Part shown: positions 3,852 to 6,828 of the stretch, one piece after another
How the letters are laid out: each line of letters begins with the position of its first letter
Position numbering within the stretch: the stretch's first letter is position 1
From: an uncultured Armatimonadota bacterium
GTDB taxonomy: Bacteria; Armatimonadota; Armatimonadia; Armatimonadales; Armatimonadaceae
Length of the DNA: 6,828 bases
Assembly (NCBI GenBank): GCA_903881535.1
Contig: CAIRTT010000549.1
Location: 1-6,828 of the forward strand
Direction: 5' to 3'
The notes under the pieces: model-generated
What the model saw: only the letters and a program-made list of their open reading frames with translations
Told to the model about the DNA's origin: nothing
Database searches by the model: none
Program-made: the position numbers and the translations under genes

Positions 3852-6828
3852 TTACTTGCCGGACTTTGCCAGCAGTTCTTTGATGGCTCTTTCGAGCTGC
3901 GGGTCGCGACCTGCGAGGTAGTCTTCCGCCGGCCATTCGACATCGATGTCTGGTTTCTCACCCAAGTTTTCCATTGGGCTGCCATCCTTACGGTACGTTC
4001 CAGCCCCTGGCATCCGGGCGCTGGTGCCATCGATGAGAGGCAGTCCCCAAGTCCAGATCACATAGCCGGGAGTCGGTTTGCCAATGAGCGTCGCAAGTCC
4101 GGTTGCACGCATGCCATATGGGAACATTTCCGCATTTGAGAACGAGTTCTCACCCATGAGGACGACAATTGGAATCTTGGGGAATGTGCGTGCCGCCCAA
4201 TCCGGAGGACCTGACTTTGGATCGCCATCCCGCGGGACATAGGTGCTGTATGGTTTGTTTCCAAGCCAGCTGATGAGGCGGTCTCCAATGTTGCCACCAC
4301 CGTTTTCGCGGACATCGATGACCATCGCATCCTTGCCTTCAGCCCAGCTAAAGAACTCCTTTTCAAAGGTGTTTTGGTTATCCCCGCCCATGCCAGCGAT
4401 GTGGACATAACCGATGCGACCGCCGCTAGCAGACTCAACCTGCTTACGGCGGGTATCGATTTTGTTACGGTAGTTAATGTTGCTCCAGTCACCCATCGAG
4501 AGTGCACGGAACGTAACCGTGCGTGCACCATCGCGGACAGGCTTGCTGTTCACAAGAAGTGTGACATCACGGTCGCCGCGGTCCTGAAGGATGTCCCACA
4601 GGTTTTCATCAACACTGCAGTCTTTGCCATCAATAGCGACGATGAACTCACCTGGATTCAACTTTGTCTTGACATAGCTTCCAGGTGTACGTGGAGGCAC
4701 GGTGCGGATCTTAATGCCAGGACCATCGTAGGCTTCATCAAAGGTCACACCAAGATGCTTGACGCCGGTACTGGCAATGGGTGATGCCGCTGGGCCGACT
4801 TCGGCATGGCTTGCTTCAAGCTCTCCCGCTAACATATTGAGGACTGTCGCAAACTCTTCCCGTGTACCAACACCTGCAAGGAGTGGACGGTACGCATCCC
4901 GTAATGCCGTCCAGTCACGCCCATGGAAGTTTGGATCATAAAAACGGGTTTGATAGGAGCGCCAGAACTGGGTAAACGCAACCGCACGCAGCTGATTGAT
5001 GTCAGTTTCGCCACTTGCAGTGAAGGTAACCAAGGGTTGTGGAGTTCCCGGTACGATTCCCTTGATCGCAAAGATCTGTCCACCCCGCAGGAATGTTGCC
5101 GATTTTTCATCCGCAGCCAGTCGCAGCATTCCCGTGCCACCGCCACCTGTGACTTTGGTGACATTCTTGCCATCAAATGCACACGTTGTCACATCTCCAT
5201 TACCAATAAACAGAATTCGTCCATCCTTTAGGACGGAAATATCTGATGCTGAACCTGGCACGATTTGGCGAATACGGGTTTGGATGTCCGTGAAGTCGAT
5301 TTCTATTTTTACGTTTTCGAGCTTGCCAATGGTTGTTTCGCCATCGTCTGCACGAACGTCAACCGGCTGAAGCGGAAGCGCGTAAAGTCCATCTCCATCA
5401 CGATTGCTGGCGAAGAAGAGGTAGCGGCCATCTGGAGACCAGGCCATTTGGCCATGGAAGCTTGCGAGGCGTGTAACGTTTTCCGCAGGCTTACTGGCAT
5501 CCAACGGCGCAATATAGATATCTGGATTACCTGTGATTGTCGATTCCCGGGAGTACGCTACAAAGCGGCCATCCGGGGAGAAACTGGAAAACCCCTGATG
5601 CGCACTAGGAACAGCGGCAACCTTTTTGGTATCTGTTCCATCGAGGAGAGCTGTGTAAAGCCCTGCAACATCACGGGATCCGCCTACCCAAAAGCTCACA
5701 CGCTTGCCATCCGGAGTCAACTTAGGTGCCGAAACCGCCTCTGGCTTTGTCCAGAGTGGCGTGACACGCTTAGATGCGACATCAACGGAATACAGCTTGT
5801 CATTGCCATCCCGGTCGGATACGAACAGAATCTGTTTGCCATTGGGTGTCCAGACAAAGTCACGGTCGTACCCAATCCAATCGGTAATCCGCTCCGCGAG
5901 ATCTACATTACGGCCCTTGCCTTTGTCGATCGGCGCTACCCAGATATCGTTATTGACGAGGAAGGCAACCTGTTTACCATCCGGGCTTGGCTCCTGTTCC
6001 GAAACCTGGTTATTGCTGATAGACCATCGGCTGATCGGGTTTGTTTTGTCATCTGCGGTGCCTGCAATCAACATCAGCTTTCTTGGATCACCGCCTGTCG
6101 CAGGACGAATGTAGATGTCTTTTCCGTGTGCAAAGACGATGTCACCTGTTTTGGCAGCAAGGGAAGGGTAGCGAACACTGCCGCCTGTGAGAGATGTCAG
6201 GCGCTGTGGCTTGCCACCATCCACCGGGATGCTCCAGACATTCGGTGTTTTATCCGCATTATCTGTCCATTTGAGAGGTGCCTTGCCAAACCACTGCGCG
6301 CTTGGCGTCTCTTCACCCGTCGTCACGCAGATGACAGATTTGCCATCGGGGGTTGGGCGAGGCCAAAGGTATTGCTGTTCGCCACTGGTGATTGCGGTGC
6401 GCTTCTTTGACGCGATGTCAAAGCGCCAGAGTTGGCTTGCAGCAGAACCGCGGTAGCGTGGGCGCGTCCACGGAAAGCCATCCCGAGTGTAGACAACCTG
6501 CTTGCCTCCGGCCAGTGGAGCCGCGCCACCGATACGCTTGAAGTCCTCAACAATGCGCTGAACTTTGAGTGAATCTACATTGACGGTGTAAATGCCCGGG
6601 ACATTGGATTCCCGGTTTGCTGAGAAGTAAATGGATTTACTGTCAGGGGTCCAGTCGGTTGGGACCTCGGATGCAGGCGACTTTGTGACTCTGCGCGGAG
6701 TGCCTCCCGTGCTCGGAACGATGAATATGTCGCTGTTACCATTACGATTGGATGAAAATGCGATCCACTTACCATCCGGAGAGAACACAGGATTGCCATC
6801 AAATTCAGCATGTGCCGTGAGCGGGGAA
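3852..6828 (-). CDS. Tricorn-like serine protease (peptidase family S41), N-terminally truncated by window edge
   Basis: Large protease related to archaeal tricorn, a family that cleaves peptides into short fragments. At least 991 residues are visible (Thermoplasma tricorn has about 1070). The frame stays open through the right edge, so the GTG at 6788 is internal. Numbering from 6788: TolB/PD40-type propeller repeats fill about 1-570, with recurring SPDGK or TPDGK words followed by aromatic beta-strands. A linker (KIEIDFTDIQTRI) of tricorn type lies inside this region. A helical segment at 590-665 carries S660-H661 in LEASHAEVG. A PDZ-like domain spans about 678-772. The S41 catalytic domain follows, with DVRENGGGN (825-833), nucleophile S884 in NSFSNAEMF, and E940 in PMENLGEKPD. 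S660, H661, S884 and E940 match the tricorn Ser-His-Ser-Glu tetrad, so the enzyme should be active. A signal peptide and periplasmic or extracellular location are plausible but unseen. The gene is monocistronic at its 3' end, with a terminator immediately after. Confidence 0.95.
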   Translation of the reverse strand, partial: SPLTAHAEFDGNPVFSPDGKWIAFSSNRNGNSDIFIVPSTGGTPRRVTKSPASEVPTDWTPDSKSIYFSANRESNVPGIYTVNVDSLKVQRIVEDFKRIGGAAPLAGGKQVVYTRDGFPWTRPRYRGSAASQLWRFDIASKKRTAITSGEQQYLWPRPTPDGKSVICVTTGEETPSAQWFGKAPLKWTDNADKTPNVWSIPVDGGKPQRLTSLTGGSVRYPSLAAKTGDIVFAHGKDIYIRPATGGDPRKLMLIAGTADDKTNPISRWSISNNQVSEQEPSPDGKQVAFLVNNDIWVAPIDKGKGRNVDLAERITDWIGYDRDFVWTPNGKQILFVSDRDGNDKLYSVDVASKRVTPLWTKPEAVSAPKLTPDGKRVSFWVGGSRDVAGLYTALLDGTDTKKVAAVPSAHQGFSSFSPDGRFVAYSRESTITGNPDIYIAPLDASKPAENVTRLASFHGQMAWSPDGRYLFFASNRDGDGLYALPLQPVDVRADDGETTIGKLENVKIEIDFTDIQTRIRQIVPGSASDISVLKDGRILFIGNGDVTTCAFDGKNVTKVTGGGGTGMLRLAADEKSATFLRGGQIFAIKGIVPGTPQPLVTFTASGETDINQLRAVAFTQFWRSYQTRFYDPNFHGRDWTALRDAYRPLLAGVGTREEFATVLNMLAGELEASHAEVGPAASPIASTGVKHLGVTFDEAYDGPGIKIRTVPPRTPGSYVKTKLNPGEFIVAIDGKDCSVDENLWDILQDRGDRDVTLLVNSKPVRDGARTVTFRALSMGDWSNINYRNKIDTRRKQVESASGGRIGYVHIAGMGGDNQNTFEKEFFSWAEGKDAMVIDVRENGGGNIGDRLISWLGNKPYSTYVPRDGDPKSGPPDWAARTFPKIPIVVLMGENSFSNAEMFPYGMRATGLATLIGKPTPGYVIWTWGLPLIDGTSARMPGAGTYRKDGSPMENLGEKPDIDVEWPAEDYLAGRDPQLERAIKELLAKSGK

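Noticed and set aside
3759..4139. Plus-strand open frame beginning in the intergenic spacer and crossing the terminator
   Set aside because: It reads through the hairpin and into antisense of the protease C-terminus, with no recognisable motif; a shadow frame.
5265..6410. 381-codon open frame on the plus strand, antisense to the protease gene
   Set aside because: It is rich in Cys, Arg and Trp, has no recognisable domain, and lies wholly opposite a strongly supported protease reading frame. Its length is explained by codon use of the sense gene.
5390..6790. Recurring GCCATCCGG-like words on the plus strand, resembling a dispersed repeat
   Set aside because: They are the reverse complement of codons for the repeated SPDGK/TPDGK motif in propeller blades, so they reflect protein repeats and not a DNA element.

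Overview
This window looks like ordinary bacterial chromosome of moderate GC content. It holds four consecutive plus-strand genes and one long minus-strand gene. The two transcription units converge on a shared hairpin terminator near 3811-3848. Two genes run off the window: the first plus-strand gene lacks its 5' end at the left edge, and the minus-strand gene lacks its 5' end at the right edge.

Plus-strand cluster (1-3731). In order: the C-terminal part of a membrane-anchored HD-domain c-di-AMP phosphodiesterase (PgpH/7TMR-HD type); the rRNA-maturation endoribonuclease YbeY; a fusion of a DgkA-type lipid kinase with a PAP2-like lipid phosphatase; and a CorC/HlyC-type (CNNM, UPF0053) membrane protein with a CBS pair. 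The first junction is a 36-bp gap and the next two genes overlap their predecessors, so one co-transcribed, partly translationally coupled operon is likely. The pgpH-ybeY-dgkA order is a known bacterial neighbourhood, often preceded by a phoH-like gene, which would lie left of this window. The common themes are c-di-AMP turnover, ribosome quality control, recycling of undecaprenyl or other lipid phosphates, and ion or envelope homeostasis.

Minus-strand gene (6828-3852). This is a tricorn-like serine protease of peptidase family S41: a long TolB/PD40-type beta-propeller region, a helical segment with the Ser-His pair, a PDZ domain and a tail-specific-protease-like catalytic domain. All four residues of the expected Ser-His-Ser-Glu active site are present. 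Only the extreme N-terminus (probably including a signal peptide) seems to be missing.

Organism. The 7TMR-HD protein argues for a c-di-AMP-using bacterium. Together with a DgkA-PAP2 fusion and a bacterial tricorn homologue, this fits groups such as Armatimonadota or neighbouring deep lineages better than Proteobacteria. This is a weak inference from gene content only.

I found no RNA gene, CRISPR array, insertion sequence, prophage gene or evident undescribed multi-gene system. The points worth a second look are residue-level: an Asp replacing the third zinc-ligand His of YbeY, the kinase-phosphatase fusion, a Gln at a usual metal-ligand position of the DgkA domain, and loss of a family-typical Glu in the CorC-like membrane domain.
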